64,000 nucleotides of DNA from Gaiellasilicea sp963731615 (GCA_963731615.1 CAVSWD010000003.1:90984-154983); one strand, 5' to 3'; counted from the stretch's first letter, positions 46,291-56,152 are shown. Made by a program: numbers and translations. The notes: generated by a model from the letters alone, not told the origin.

Positions 46291-46343
46291 TCGATTCGGG
46301 GTGCCGACCCTCCTCGATTCCGCGTAGACGCGGTAGCCGATTC
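46291..46343. promoter_or_regulatory. Three direct repeats at exact 23-bp spacing
   Basis: TCGATTC begins at 46291 and 46314, and CCGATTC at 46337, so each is 23 bp (about two helical turns) from the next. The first two extend to TCCTCGATTC. They occupy the gap between trpA and the AEWTS-repeat gene, 81 bp upstream of the latter's start, and fit a cooperative activator or repressor site. Confidence 0.5.
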
Positions 46344-46371
46344 GGGTGACGGCCAGATCTTGCGCGTCGGC

Positions 46372-47073
46372 TCAGGCGGCGTCGAGCGCGTCGCGGAGCG
46401 AGCGAACGTAGGTGCGCAGTGCGCCGGAGCCCGCTTCGGCGGCCTCGAGCGCCGCCGACCCGACGACCACGCCGTCCGTGAGCGCCGCGGCTGCGCGGGC
46501 GTCGGCCGGGGTCGAGATGCCGAAGCCGGCGTACAGCGGCACGCCGCCGGCGACCCTCCGAGCGCGCTCCGCCAATCCGGTGAGCGAAGCGGAGACGCCT
46601 TCGCGCACCCCGGTCGTCCCGGTCACGGTCACGAGGTAGAGCCACCCGTCGGTCTGCTCGGCGGCGAGGCGAAGCCGTGCATCGGTGGAGGTCGGTGCGA
46701 CGAGCTGGACGCGCCGGAGCTCGGGCCGGTCGCCTGCAGGCAGGTCGGCCACGATCATGCTCGTCGCACCGGCCGCGCGTGCATCGTCCGCGAAGCGGTC
46801 CCAGCCGTAGGCCTCGAGGAGCGACGAGTAGGTCATCGGCACGAGCGGGACGTCGACACGGGCGCGGACCGAGGCGAGGCAGTCGAGGCACGCCTGTGTC
46901 CGCATGCCGCGCGCGAGCGCCTGCTCGGCCGCACGGCGGATGACCGGGCCGTCCGCGAGCGGGTCCGAGAAGGGAAATCCGAGCTCGACGAGATCGGCGC
47001 CGCCGTCGACGGCCGCCTCGGCCAGCTCGGGCGTCTCCGGTCCGGACATCAGGTAGATCGCGAGTGTCTTCAT
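46372..47073 (-). CDS. trpA: Tryptophan synthase alpha chain
   Basis: 233 residues; cleaves indole-3-glycerol phosphate to indole, which is channelled to TrpB. TIM barrel with the catalytic glutamate in DLVELGFPFSDPLADGPVIR, the aspartate in MIVADLPAGDRPEL, and the phosphate loop GFGISTPADARAA. Slightly shorter than the usual 260 residues at the N-terminus, where it starts directly at MKTLAIYLMSGPETPE. ATG overlaps the TGA of trpB (ATGA). It is the last trp gene of the operon. Confidence 0.96.
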   Translation of the reverse strand: MKTLAIYLMSGPETPELAEAAVDGGADLVELGFPFSDPLADGPVIRRAAEQALARGMRTQACLDCLASVRARVDVPLVPMTYSSLLEAYGWDRFADDARAAGATSMIVADLPAGDRPELRRVQLVAPTSTDARLRLAAEQTDGWLYLVTVTGTTGVREGVSASLTGLAERARRVAGGVPLYAGFGISTPADARAAAALTDGVVVGSAALEAAEAGSGALRTYVRSLRDALDAA

Positions 47074-48186
47074 CCGCGTTCGAGGACCTCGGCGAGGTCC
47101 TTGTCGCCGCGGCCGGAGAGGCAGAGCACGACGAGCTCACCTGCGAGCTCGTCCACGCGCGCGAGCGCATGCGCAGGCTCGAGCGCGGGGATGATCCCCT
47201 CGGTGCGGGTGAGGCGGCGGAACGCGTCGAGCGCCTCCTCGTCGGTGGTGCCCACGTAGCGAGCGCGGCCCGTGTCGCGCAGCTGCGCGTGCTCGGGGCC
47301 GACGCCCGGGTAGTCGAGCCCGGCCGAGATCGAGTGCGCGTCCGTGATCTGGCCGTCCTCGTCTGCGAGCACGGACGAGCGGGATCCGTGCAGGACGCCG
47401 GTGCGACCCGTGCCGAGGCTGGCCGCGCCCGCCGCCTCGACGCCGACGATCTCCACCTCGGGGTCGTCGAGAAAGCCGGCGAACATCCCGATCGCGTTCG
47501 AGCCGCCGCCGACGCAGGCGATCACCGCATCCGGCAGCCGCCCCTCCGCTTCGAGCACCTGGTCTCGCGACTCGCGGCCGATCACCGCCTGCAGCTCGCG
47601 CACGATCGCGGGGTACGGCGCCGGGCCGACGCAGGAGCCGATCAGGTAGTGGGTCGTCTCGACGTTCGTGATCCAGTCCCGGATCGCCTCGCTCGTCGCC
47701 TCCTTCAACGTCTTCGTCCCGAACTCGACCGGCTCGCACCTCGGCGCCGAGCAGGCCCATCCGCTCGACGTTCGGGCTCTGGCGCCGCATGTCCTCGGAG
47801 CCCATGTAGACGACGCACTCGAGCCCGAAGCGGGCGCAGACGGTGGCCGTCGCCACTCCGTGCTGGCCGGCGCCGGTCTCGGCGACGATTCGCTGCTTGC
47901 CGAGCCGGCGGGCGAGTACCGCCTGGCCGAGCGCGTTGTTGAGCTTGTGCGCCCCCGTGTGGAGCAGATCCTCGCGTTTCAGGTAGAGGCGCTTGTCCGG
48001 CGCGAAGCGCTCGGCACGGGTCAGCGGCGTCGGGCGGCCGGCGTAGGTACGGGCGAGCTCGTCGAGTTCCGCGCGGTAGCTCTCGTCTCCGAGGGCCTGC
48101 TCCCACGCGGCAGTCAGCTCGTCGAGCGCCGGGACCAGCGTCTCGGGGACGTAGCGGCCGCCGTACGCGCCGTAGGTCTCCGTCAT
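47070..48186 (-). CDS. trpB: Tryptophan synthase beta chain (one frameshift)
   Basis: 371 residues after correction; PLP enzyme joining indole and serine. The Schiff-base lysine is in HTGAHKLNNALGQAVLA, the catalytic glutamate in AETGAGQHGVA, and the PLP phosphate loop is VGGGSNAIGMF. ATG 48186 with AGGAG upstream, overlapping the TGA of trpCF (ATGA). The frame breaks at about 47734: LLGAEVR continues one base later as PVEFGTKTLKEATSEA, so one extra base is present. It is the fifth gene of the trp unit. Confidence 0.95.
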
Positions 48187-49343
48187 CTCCTGGCCGCCTC
48201 GACATACGCACGAACCTTTTCCGGATCCTTGATCCCGGGCGCAGATTCGAGCTTGGAGCTTGCGTCGACCGCCCACGGCTGCACCCGCCGGATCGCCTCG
48301 GCGACGTTGTCGGGCCCGAGCTTGCCCGCGAGCACGATCCGGCCGTCGGCGGCGGCGGCGCGTTCCCAGTGCTCGGGGTCGTCCTGCTCCCAGGGCAGGT
48401 CGAGCACCTGCGCGACCTGCTCGCTCTCGCGGAAGCAGGACGGCGTCGCGACCGCGGACGGCGCCGTCGGCGCGCTCGTGCACCTGGTCGAGCGTCGCCT
48501 CGCTCGAGCCGGCCTCGCCGACCCAGACCGCGACCGCGAGCAGCTCGTCCGGAACCGGCAGGACTTCCTGCCGCCGCCCGCGGGCTCTCGGGGGCGAGAA
48601 CGAAGCCGGCGAGGTCGGCGCCCGCCGCAGCTGCGACTGCGACGTCTTCCTCTCGCGTCAGCCCGCACACCTTGACGAGCGGCCGGGACAGGAGCTCGCG
48701 GAGCTTCTCGGCCGGGTCCGGCGCCTGCATCAGCGCCGACCCGACGAGGATCGCATCGGCGCCCGCGAGCTCGGCGGCCGCACCTTGAGCCCGCGTCCTC
48801 ACGCCGCTCTCGGCGATCGCGATCCGGTCGGCCGGGATGCGGCTGACCAGCTCGAGCTGGCCGATGCGGTCGATCTCGAACGTGGAGAGATCGCGCGCGT
48901 TGACGCCGATCACGGGAGCGTCGTGCGCGATCGCACGCTCGAGCTCCGCCGCGTCGTGCGCTTCGACCAGCGTGTCCAGGCCGAGCTCCGCCGCGATGCG
49001 CATCAGCTCGCGCACCTGGCCGTCGTCGAGGTCGCGGAGGAGCAGCAACACGGCGTCGGCTCCGGCTTCCCGCGCCGTTCTGGAGGTGCTCGGCGGTCGA
49101 GAAGAAGCCCTTGGCGAGCAGGGGAACGTCCGTGCTCGCGCGCGCCGCACGAAGGTCCGCCCAGGTTCCGCCGAAGCGCTCGTCGACGAGGACGGAGACG
49201 GCTGCGGCGCCGGCACCCGCGTAGGCGGCGGCGATCGAGGCGGGATCCGCGTCGGGACGGATGTCGCCGAGCGACGGTGAGCGGCGCTTGATCTCGGCGA
49301 TCGCGCCGAGCCCCGGTGCGGCAAGCGCATCGCTAAACCGCAT
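48183..49343 (-). CDS. trpCF: Bifunctional indole-3-glycerol phosphate synthase / PRA isomerase (three frameshifts)
   Basis: Fusion of TrpC and TrpF, about 385 residues after correction. The TrpC part has AIAEIKRRSPS (catalytic Glu and Lys), LLAKGFF, LVEAHD, VIGVNARDL and AESGVRT. It runs without a stop through AEKLRELLSRPLVKVCGLTR into TrpF, where VCGLTREEDV carries the active-site cysteine and AGKLGPDNVAEAI the phosphate site. TrpC lacks the N-terminal 40-odd residues usual before AEIKR. Breaks at 49079, 48570 and about 48457 each act as one extra base. ATG 49343 overlaps the trpD stop by 11 bases. Because of the breaks, the lack of a stop at the TrpC-TrpF junction is read from one intact frame spanning it. 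Confidence 0.88.
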   Translation of the reverse strand: MRFSDALAAPGLGAIAEIKRRSPSLGDIRPDADPASIAAAYAGAGAAAVSVLVDERFGGTWADLRAARASTDVPLLAKGFFSTAEHLQNGAGSRSRRRVAAPPRPRRRPGARADAHRGGARPGHAGRSARRGGARACDRARRSRDRRQRARSLHVRDRPHRPARAGQPHPGRPDRDRRERREDAGSRCGRRARGRRCDPRRVGADAGAGPGREAPRAPVPAARQGVRADARGRRRSRSCGGRRPRRLRSRPREPAGGGRKSCRFRTSCSRSRSGSARPARARRRSTRCTSAPTAPSAVATPSCFRESEQVAQVLDLPWEQDDPEHWERAAAADGRIVLAGKLGPDNVAEAIRRVQPWAVDASSKLESAPGIKDPEKVRAYVEAARR

Positions 49344-50342
49344 TGGAGAACCTCGCCAGGTCGTCGAGCCGCGCCTTCGCCGCGCCCGAGTCGACCGCCT
49401 CGCGCGCCAGCTCGAGCCCTTCGCGGAGATCGGCGGCATGACCAGCAGCTGCGATCGCGCCCGCTGCGTTGAGGAGAATCGCGTCGCGCCGCCCGCCGTT
49501 CGCGCCGTCGAGGACCTCGACGAATGCGCGCGCGTTCTCGGCCGGGGAGCCGCCGCGAAGCTCGTCGGGATCGCAGCGCGCGACTCCAAGCTCGGCTGGA
49601 TCGATCGTGCGCTCCTGCACCTCGCCGTCGCGGACCTCGCAGACGTCGTTCGGGCCGGCCGGCGAGAGCTCGTCGATCCCGTAGGCGCCATGCACCACGA
49701 ACGCGCGGCGAGCGCCCAGCTGAAGAAGCACGTCGGCGATCGTCCGCACGAGCGGCTTCGCGTAGACGCCGATCACCTGCGCGCGCGCCCCGGCTGGATT
49801 CGTGAGCGGGCCGAGGACGTTGAACACCGTCCGTGCCGCCAGCTCGCGCCGGACCGGTGCAGCGTGGCGCATCGCTGGATGGTGCGTCGGCGCGAACATG
49901 AAGCCGAAGCCGAGCTCGTCAATCGACTGCGCGATCCGCTCCGGCGGCTGCTCGAGCGAGAAGCCGAGCGCCTCGAGCACGTCGGCGGAGCCGGAGGCGG
50001 ACGAGACGGCGCGGTTGCCATGCTTGGCGACGCCGGCGCCCGCAGACGCGGCGACGATGGCGGCCGCGGTCGAGATGTTGATCGTGCTCGCGCCGTCGCC
50101 GCCCGTGCCGGCGGTGTCGACGAGGTCGTCGCGCTGCGGCCGCACGGGCAGAACATGCTCGCGCATCGCCTCGGCGCAACCGGCGATCTCGTCGGCCGTC
50201 TCGCCCTTCAGGCGAAGCGCGACGAGGAAACCGCCGATCTGCGCCTGGGTCGCCTCGCCGCCCATGATCTCGCTCATCACCTCGCGCGCGCGATCGCGAG
50301 AAAGGTGGCGCCCGTCGAGTAGGTCTGCGAGCGCGGCCTGGA

Positions 50343-50346
<4 letters not shown>
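49333..50346 (-). CDS. trpD: Anthranilate phosphoribosyltransferase
   Basis: 337 residues; transfers phosphoribosyl from PRPP to anthranilate. The PRPP loop DTAGTGGDGASTINISTAAA, the KHGNRAVSSASGSADVLEAL segment and NVLGPLTNPA are all intact. GTG 50346 overlaps the TGA of trpG (GTGA), so no TrpGD fusion exists here, although the frames happen to coincide with the N-terminal part of trpG. Third gene of the operon. Confidence 0.96.
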
Positions 50347-50898
<552 letters not shown>

Positions 50899-52136
50899 CT
50901 ACGTGTCTTCCTCGGCGAGGTCGATTGCGGCCTCGAGCGCGGCGAGCTTCGAGAGACACTCGCGGTGCTCGGCGGCCGGGTCTGAGTCTGCCACGATCCC
51001 CGCGCCGGCCTGGAGCCGCGCGACCCCGCCCTCGAGCACGATCGTTCTAATCGCGATGCAGGTATCCATGGTTCCGTCTGGCAGGACGTAGCCGACGGCG
51101 CCCGCGTAGGGCCCGCGGCGGTAGCCCTCCAGCTCCGAGACGATCTGCATCGCGCGGACCTTGGGCGCTCCGGAGACCGTCCCGGCCGGGAAGCAGACGC
51201 GAAGGAGGTCGAACGGCGTCACGCCGTCGCGCAGGTCGCCGGTGACCTCGGAGACGAGGTGAGTGACGTGCGAGAACCGCTCCGGCTCGAGTAAGCGCGC
51301 GACCCGAACCGTGCCGGCCTCGCAGGCACGCGAGAGGTCGTTACGCCCGAGGTCGACGAGCATCACGTGCTCGGCGCGATCCTTCTCCGAGGCGAGCAGC
51401 CGCTCGGCGTCGCCCTCGCCGGGCTCGGTCGTGCCGGCGATCGGGTTCAGGCTCGCCGAGCCGTCCTCGCACTTCACGAGCGTCTCCGGCGACGAGCCGA
51501 TCAGCGAGAGACCGTCGAGCTCGAGCAGGAAGAGGTAGGGCGAGGGATTGATCCGCCGCAGCGCCCGGTAGAGCTCGACCGCCGAGGCCGAGGTCGGCCG
51601 CTCCGCACGTTGTGAGAGGACGACCTGGAACGCGTCCCCGGCGCGGATGTACTCGCGAATCCGCTCCACGCCCTTTTCGTACGTGGCCTGATCGGGCGTG
51701 CGCCGCATGGTCGAGCGCTCCGAGGGGGGATTGTGTTCCTGTAACACAAGCTCTCGTCGAGCTGTGCCGTGATCACCTTCGCGTCGCCGGCGAGCACCTC
51801 CGCCGTGCCGCCGCCGTGGTCGAAACGGACGAGCGTGTCGGCGACGACGAAGCGGCTCTCGGGCAGGTTGGGCCCGTCGCCCGGGAGCGGCACCGTCGGC
51901 TCGAGCCGCGCGACGTGGTCGTAGGCGAGGTAGCCGACCACCGGCTCGTCGAGCGTCTCGGCCTCCTCGAAGGAGACGAGCCTCGAGCCGGAGCCGATGA
52001 AGGAGTGTCGGCCGAGGCGGCCCTGCTCGACCGACTCGAGCAGGAAGCTCGCGGCCGCTCCCTCGCGCAGCCTGAGGTAGGCACCGAGGGGCGTCAGCAG
52101 GTCGGTGGGGATGGGCGAGCCGGGCACGCCGCTCAT
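50899..52136 (-). CDS. trpE: Anthranilate synthase component I (one frameshift)
   Basis: 412 residues once one missing base is restored; makes anthranilate from chorismate. The N-terminal part is shorter than usual but has FLLESVEQGRLGRHSFIGSG, which overlaps the tryptophan-feedback LLES element. The catalytic part has GDAFQVVLSQRAERP, PIAGTTEPGEGDAERLL, DLGRNDLSRACEAGTVRV, FPAGTVSGAPKVRAMQI and RRGPYAGAVGY. The break is in a six-G run at 51724-51729, consistent with a seventh G lost: NTIPP should pass into SERSTMRRTPDQATYEKG. ATG 52136 is only 13 bp from the divergent peptidase start, leaving no room for a leader-peptide attenuator. First gene of the trp operon. Confidence 0.93.
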
Positions 52137-52149
52137 AGACTGCCGACAA

Positions 52150-53160
52150 ATGGCGATCCCCGGACTTCTCGACGCGCTCCTGCGCGCGCACGGCCCGTCT
52201 GGCCATGAGCACCTCGCGTTCGACACGGTCCGCGAGGCGGTGGGCGACGTGGCTGAGATCGAGACCGACTCGGTCGGCAATCTCGTCGCGCGACGGCGGG
52301 GCGACGGCCCGCTGCTCGCACTCTTCGCGCACCTCGACGTGATCGGGCTCGCGGTCGCGCACATCACCGACGAGGCGCTGATCCCCGTCCACCTGCTCGG
52401 CGGCTGGCGGGCGAGCATCGCCTACGGGCAGCGCGTCGAGATCCGGACGAAGGACGGAATCGTGCCCGGCGTGATCGAGCGACGCGTCAAGGACAGCGAG
52501 AAGGTCGAGTGGGATCAGCTCTACGTCGACATCGGCGCCCGCGACGCCGGCGAGGCGCGCACGCTCGTCGCACCGGGCGATCCGATCGTCCTGCTCGCAC
52601 CACCGCTCGAGCTCGCCAACGGCCGGATCGTCTCGCGCAGCCTCGACAATCGCGCCGGCGTCTACGTCGCGCTCGAGACGCTCCGCCGAGTCGAGGGAGG
52701 GAACGTCGCGGTCGTCGCGGGCGCGCAGGAGGAGCTCGGCCACTCGGGCGCGCGCGCCGCCGCCCACGGCCTACGGCCGGAGGTCGCGATCGCGATCGAC
52801 GTCACCTGGTCCACCGACGTCCCGGCGGGTGACGCGAACGAGGCAGGCGATCACCGGCTCGGCGGCGGCCCCGCGATCTTCCGAGGACCTGCGATCAACC
52901 CGCGTGTCTTCGACCTGCTGATCGAGTCCGCCGACGCAGAGGGCATCGAGCACACGGTCGAGACCGGGATGAAGACCCTCACCGATGCCGACGACACGTT
53001 CGCCTCGCGTGACGGGATCCCGACCGGCCTGATCTCGATCCCGCTCCGCAACATGCACTCGCCGATCGAGCTGGTCGAGCCCGCCGACCTGGAGGCGTGC
53101 ATCCGCCTGCTGGTCGCGTTTGCAGGCCGATTGCAGCCCGGCGCCTCGTACGCGCGCTAG
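52150..53160 (+). CDS. M42-family metallopeptidase
   Basis: 336 residues of the M42 glutamyl-aminopeptidase/endoglucanase-like family, a cobalt or zinc aminopeptidase. Metal ligands are in LFAHLDVIGL, RSLDNRAGVYV, the general-base pair in GAQEELGHSGARAAA, IDVTWSTD and the final histidine in NMHSPIELV. ATG 52150 is preferred; upstream in-frame ATGs overlap trpE. It has no clear RBS and may be leaderless. The cytosolic complex should trim N-terminal residues. Confidence 0.9.
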   Translation: MAIPGLLDALLRAHGPSGHEHLAFDTVREAVGDVAEIETDSVGNLVARRRGDGPLLALFAHLDVIGLAVAHITDEALIPVHLLGGWRASIAYGQRVEIRTKDGIVPGVIERRVKDSEKVEWDQLYVDIGARDAGEARTLVAPGDPIVLLAPPLELANGRIVSRSLDNRAGVYVALETLRRVEGGNVAVVAGAQEELGHSGARAAAHGLRPEVAIAIDVTWSTDVPAGDANEAGDHRLGGGPAIFRGPAINPRVFDLLIESADAEGIEHTVETGMKTLTDADDTFASRDGIPTGLISIPLRNMHSPIELVEPADLEACIRLLVAFAGRLQPGASYAR

Positions 53161-53169
53161 ATTCCGGGC

Positions 53170-54321
53170 GTGGCCCGCTCCGTCATCGTCTCCGCCGTGC
53201 GGACGCCGTTCGGCAAGCTCGGCGGCGGCCTCGCCGCACACCAGGCGACCGAGCTCGGCTCGATCGTGATCAAGGCGGCGCTGGAGCGGATCGGACTCGA
53301 GGCGAACGAGCCCGAGTACGTGATCATGGGCCAGGTGCTGCAGGCGGGTGCCGGCCAGGCGCCGGCGCGCCAGGCGGCGATCGGCGCGGGGCTGCCCAAG
53401 GAGACGCCGGCCGACACGATCAACAAGGTCTGCGCCTCGTCGATCCGCGCCGTGCAGATCGCCGACGCGATCGTCCGCGCCGGCGACCACGAGGTGATCG
53501 TCACCGGCGGAATGGAGTCGATGTCGAACGCGCCGTACCTGCTCGGACGCGCCCGGTTTGGCTACCGGCTCGGCCACGGCGAGCTGATCGACTCGATGGT
53601 CTTCGACGGCCTCACGTCGTCATTCGACCAGCTGCACATGGTGCAGCAGAACCAGCTCGTCTCCCGCGAGCTCGGCATCTCGCGCGAGGAGCAGGACGCG
53701 TGGGCGTTTCGCTCGCACCAGCGCGCCGCCGCCGCACAGGACGCCGGCCGCTACGACGCCGAGATCGTGCCCGTAGGCGACGTCGTGGCCGACGAAGGGA
53801 TCCGCCGCGACACCTCGCTCGAGTCGCTCGCGAAGCTGAAGCCAGTCTTCGACCCGGAGGGCACGACCACCGCCGGCAACGCGCCCGGTGTCAACGACGG
53901 CGCCTCCTGCGTCGTTGTCACCTCGGAGGAGTTCGCGCAGCGGCGCGGGCTGGAGGTGCTCGCGACGATCCTCGCCCAGGGCTACGTCGCGGACGATTTC
54001 GCCTGGCTCGCCCGCACGCCGGCACGCGCCGGTGACATCGCGCTCGAGAAGGCGGGGAAGTCGATCGGCGACGTCGAACGCGTGGAGATCAACGAGGCGT
54101 TCTCGTCGGTCGCGCTCAACTCGACCCGGCTGCTCGGCGCCGACGAGGAGATCGTGAACGTGAACGGCGGCGCCGTCGCGCTCGGGCACCCGATCGGCGC
54201 CTCCGGCGGCCGGATCGTCGGGACGATGGTGCACGAGCTCCGGCGCAACGGCGGCGGGCTCGGCCTCGCCGCGATCTGCTCGGGCGGCGGCCAGGGCGAC
54301 GCCCTCCTGATCGAGGTCTGA
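53170..54321 (+). CDS. Acetyl-CoA acetyltransferase (thiolase)
   Basis: 383 residues; condenses two acetyl-CoA or cleaves acetoacetyl-CoA/3-ketoacyl-CoA. The nucleophilic cysteine is in TINKVCASSIRAVQIA, NEAFSSVALNSTRLLG carries the second motif, GGAVALGHPIGASGGRIVG the histidine, and CSGGGQGDALLIEV the second cysteine. GTG 53170 lies 9 bases after the peptidase stop. With the 3-hydroxyacyl-CoA and acyl-CoA dehydrogenases downstream it points to short-chain fatty acid metabolism. Confidence 0.95.
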   Translation: MARSVIVSAVRTPFGKLGGGLAAHQATELGSIVIKAALERIGLEANEPEYVIMGQVLQAGAGQAPARQAAIGAGLPKETPADTINKVCASSIRAVQIADAIVRAGDHEVIVTGGMESMSNAPYLLGRARFGYRLGHGELIDSMVFDGLTSSFDQLHMVQQNQLVSRELGISREEQDAWAFRSHQRAAAAQDAGRYDAEIVPVGDVVADEGIRRDTSLESLAKLKPVFDPEGTTTAGNAPGVNDGASCVVVTSEEFAQRRGLEVLATILAQGYVADDFAWLARTPARAGDIALEKAGKSIGDVERVEINEAFSSVALNSTRLLGADEEIVNVNGGAVALGHPIGASGGRIVGTMVHELRRNGGGLGLAAICSGGGQGDALLIEV

Positions 54322-54329
54322 TTCGGGCG

Positions 54330-54803
54330 TTGCTCGTCGGCCTGGCCGCGCTCGCGCTCGCGGGCGACGCGGTTGCGTGCACCTGCCTTCCAGTCGATCT
54401 CGCGCGCGATCTCCCCAAGGCGGATGCCGCCTTCGTCGGCACCGTGCTCGCGGCGAGCCCCCGAGAGACGGCCGACACACTCTTCCGTTTTCGCGTCGAG
54501 CAGGTCTACGCAGGCGAGCTCGAGAACCGGATCGAAGTTGTCTCGGCGCGCGACAGCGCCGCCTGCGGTCTCGAGTTGGCAGTGGGCGACCGGGCCGGGC
54601 TCCTGCTCGAGCGCGACGGCGACGTCTGGCGCTCGGGTCTGTGCTCACAGGTCGACCCGGCGGCCTTCCTCGAGCTGACGGACGTCGACGACAACAGCCT
54701 CCCGCCGGTGAACTGGGGCGGCTACGTCGTCGGAACGGTCGTGCTCGCCGCCGGAGCCTTCTTCCTGGTGAGGCGGCTACGGCGCTACAGGACCTTGCGG
54801 TAG
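54330..54803 (+). CDS. Secreted TIMP/NTR-like protein with C-terminal anchor
   Basis: 157 residues. Signal peptide LLVGLAALALAGDAVA is followed by a mature N-terminal CTCLPVDLARDLPKADAAFV, the cysteine start of TIMP-like NTR domains (YVGTVLA-type strand next). More cysteines (DSAACGLEL, SGLCSQVD) could form two disulfides. A C-terminal helix, GGYVVGTVVLAAGAFFLVRR, anchors it. The start is uncertain: TTG 54330, or ATT overlapping the thiolase stop. Bacterial members of this fold have no well-tested role. The 3' end overlaps the convergent GNAT gene by 19 bases. Confidence 0.7.
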   Translation: MLVGLAALALAGDAVACTCLPVDLARDLPKADAAFVGTVLAASPRETADTLFRFRVEQVYAGELENRIEVVSARDSAACGLELAVGDRAGLLLERDGDVWRSGLCSQVDPAAFLELTDVDDNSLPPVNWGGYVVGTVVLAAGAFFLVRRLRRYRTLR

Positions 54804-55285
54804 CGAATCTCGACGAGTTCGGCTCCCTGGAATTGCTCGACCTTTCGGCCGCCGTCGTGCGCCCAAGCGCCCGCCCGGTAGAAGCGCTCCGCCCGCTCGT
54901 TGCCCTCCAGCACCCAGAGGATTGCCTCGGCGTAGCCCGAGCTGCGGAGCGATTCCTCGGCTCTGTGGATGAGCGCCCGTCCGGCGCCGGTGCCCCAGCA
55001 CCTGGGCTCGACGTAGATCGTGAAGAGCTCGCCGACCCTCTCCGGCTCGTCGCGGGCAGCGCCGACGCCGGCGAAGCCCACGACCTCACCGTCTACCTCG
55101 GCGACGAAGACCGCGCTTCCCGAACGTGGCTCCCGCGCGAGGGCCTCGCGCCAGAAGCCCCGCCGCGCGTCGACGTCGAACGCGCTCTCGGGCAGCACGC
55201 CCGTGTACGCCGCCCGCCATGTCTCCGCGTGGACGCGGCCGATCTCATCGGCGTCGTCTCGCGTCACAGCTCGCACGGTCACCAT
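54785..55285 (-). CDS. GNAT-family N-acetyltransferase
   Basis: 166 residues. Motif A PRCWGTGAGRALIHRAEESL (acetyl-CoA pyrophosphate loop) lies after FTIYVEP. The N-terminal VRAVTRDDADEIGRVHAETW and VFVAEVDGEVVGFAGVG are typical, and the end has NERAERFYRAGAWAHDG. ATG 55285. Substrate unknown. Divergent from the 3-hydroxyacyl-CoA dehydrogenase gene across 25 bp. Confidence 0.92.
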   Translation of the reverse strand: MVTVRAVTRDDADEIGRVHAETWRAAYTGVLPESAFDVDARRGFWREALAREPRSGSAVFVAEVDGEVVGFAGVGAARDEPERVGELFTIYVEPRCWGTGAGRALIHRAEESLRSSGYAEAILWVLEGNERAERFYRAGAWAHDGGRKVEQFQGAELVEIRYRKVL

Positions 55286-55310
55286 GCCGCTGACGTTAGC
55301 CTCCCGCACG

Positions 55311-56143
55311 ATGGAGTTCGAGCACGTTCTCGTCGTCGGAGCGGGCCAGATGGGCGGCGGCATCGCTCAGGTCGTCGCTGCGTCGGGCCGCCGCGTCTCG
55401 CTGCTACGACGCGGCGCCGGGTGCGACGGATCGCGGCCTCGCTTCGATGCGCAAGAGCCTCGCGAAGCTGGCCGAGAAGGGCGGGCGCCGACCCGGAGGA
55501 CGTGCTCGGGCGGGTCAGCGCAGTCGACGACCTCGTCGCCGCCGACCTCCTGATCGAGGCGGTGATCGAGGACGCGGCCGTGAAGCAGGAGCTCTTCCGC
55601 CGCGCGGACGAGGTCTTCCCCGAGGGTGCGATCCTGGCCTCGAACACGTCCTCGATCCCGATCACCTCGCTCGCCGCGGTGACCCGGCGGCCGGAGCGCG
55701 TGATCGGGATGCACTTCTTCAATCCCGTGCCGGTGCTGAAGCTCGTCGAGATCATCCGCGCCGTCCAGACCTCCGACGAGACGGCGGCGGCGATCACCAG
55801 GCTCGCCGAGGAGCTCGGCAAGGTGCCCGCGCAGGCCAACGACTTCCCGGGCTTCGTCTCGAACCGGATCCTGATGCCGTTCATCAACGAGGCCGCCTAC
55901 GCGCTGATGGAAGGTGTCGCCGAGGCGGAGGCGATCGACACGATCGCGAAGCTCGGCTTCGCGCACCCGCTGGGGCCGCTCGCGCTCGCCGACCTGATCG
56001 GGCTCGACACGTGCGTCGCGATCATGGAAGTGCTGCACGAAGGGCTCGGCAACCCGAAGTACGCGCCCTGCCCGCTGCTGCGCCAGTACGTGCAGGCCGG
56101 GCGGCTCGGGCGCAAGTCGGGCCGCGGCTTCTACGAGTACTGA
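55311..56143 (+). CDS. 3-hydroxyacyl-CoA (3-hydroxybutyryl-CoA) dehydrogenase (two frameshifts)
   Basis: 276 residues after correction, the length of short 3-hydroxybutyryl-CoA dehydrogenases. NAD-binding VLVVGAGQMGGGIAQVVAAS, then DLLIEAVIEDAAVKQELF, ILASNTSSIPITSLA, the catalytic-histidine motif GMHFFNPVPVLKLVEIIR, and DFPGFVSNRILMPFINEA. Breaks at about 55404 (extra C before YDAAPGATDRGLASM) and about 55484 (extra G before ADPEDVLGRV). Oxidises 3-hydroxybutyryl-CoA or the reverse. A complete step set with the thiolase and acyl-CoA dehydrogenase. ATG 55311. Confidence 0.92.
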
Positions 56144-56152
56144 CCGGCCTCA

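Noticed and set aside
52100..52149. trp leader peptide and attenuator
   Set aside because: The gap between trpE and the divergent gene is 13 bp, with no room for a leader peptide or hairpins.
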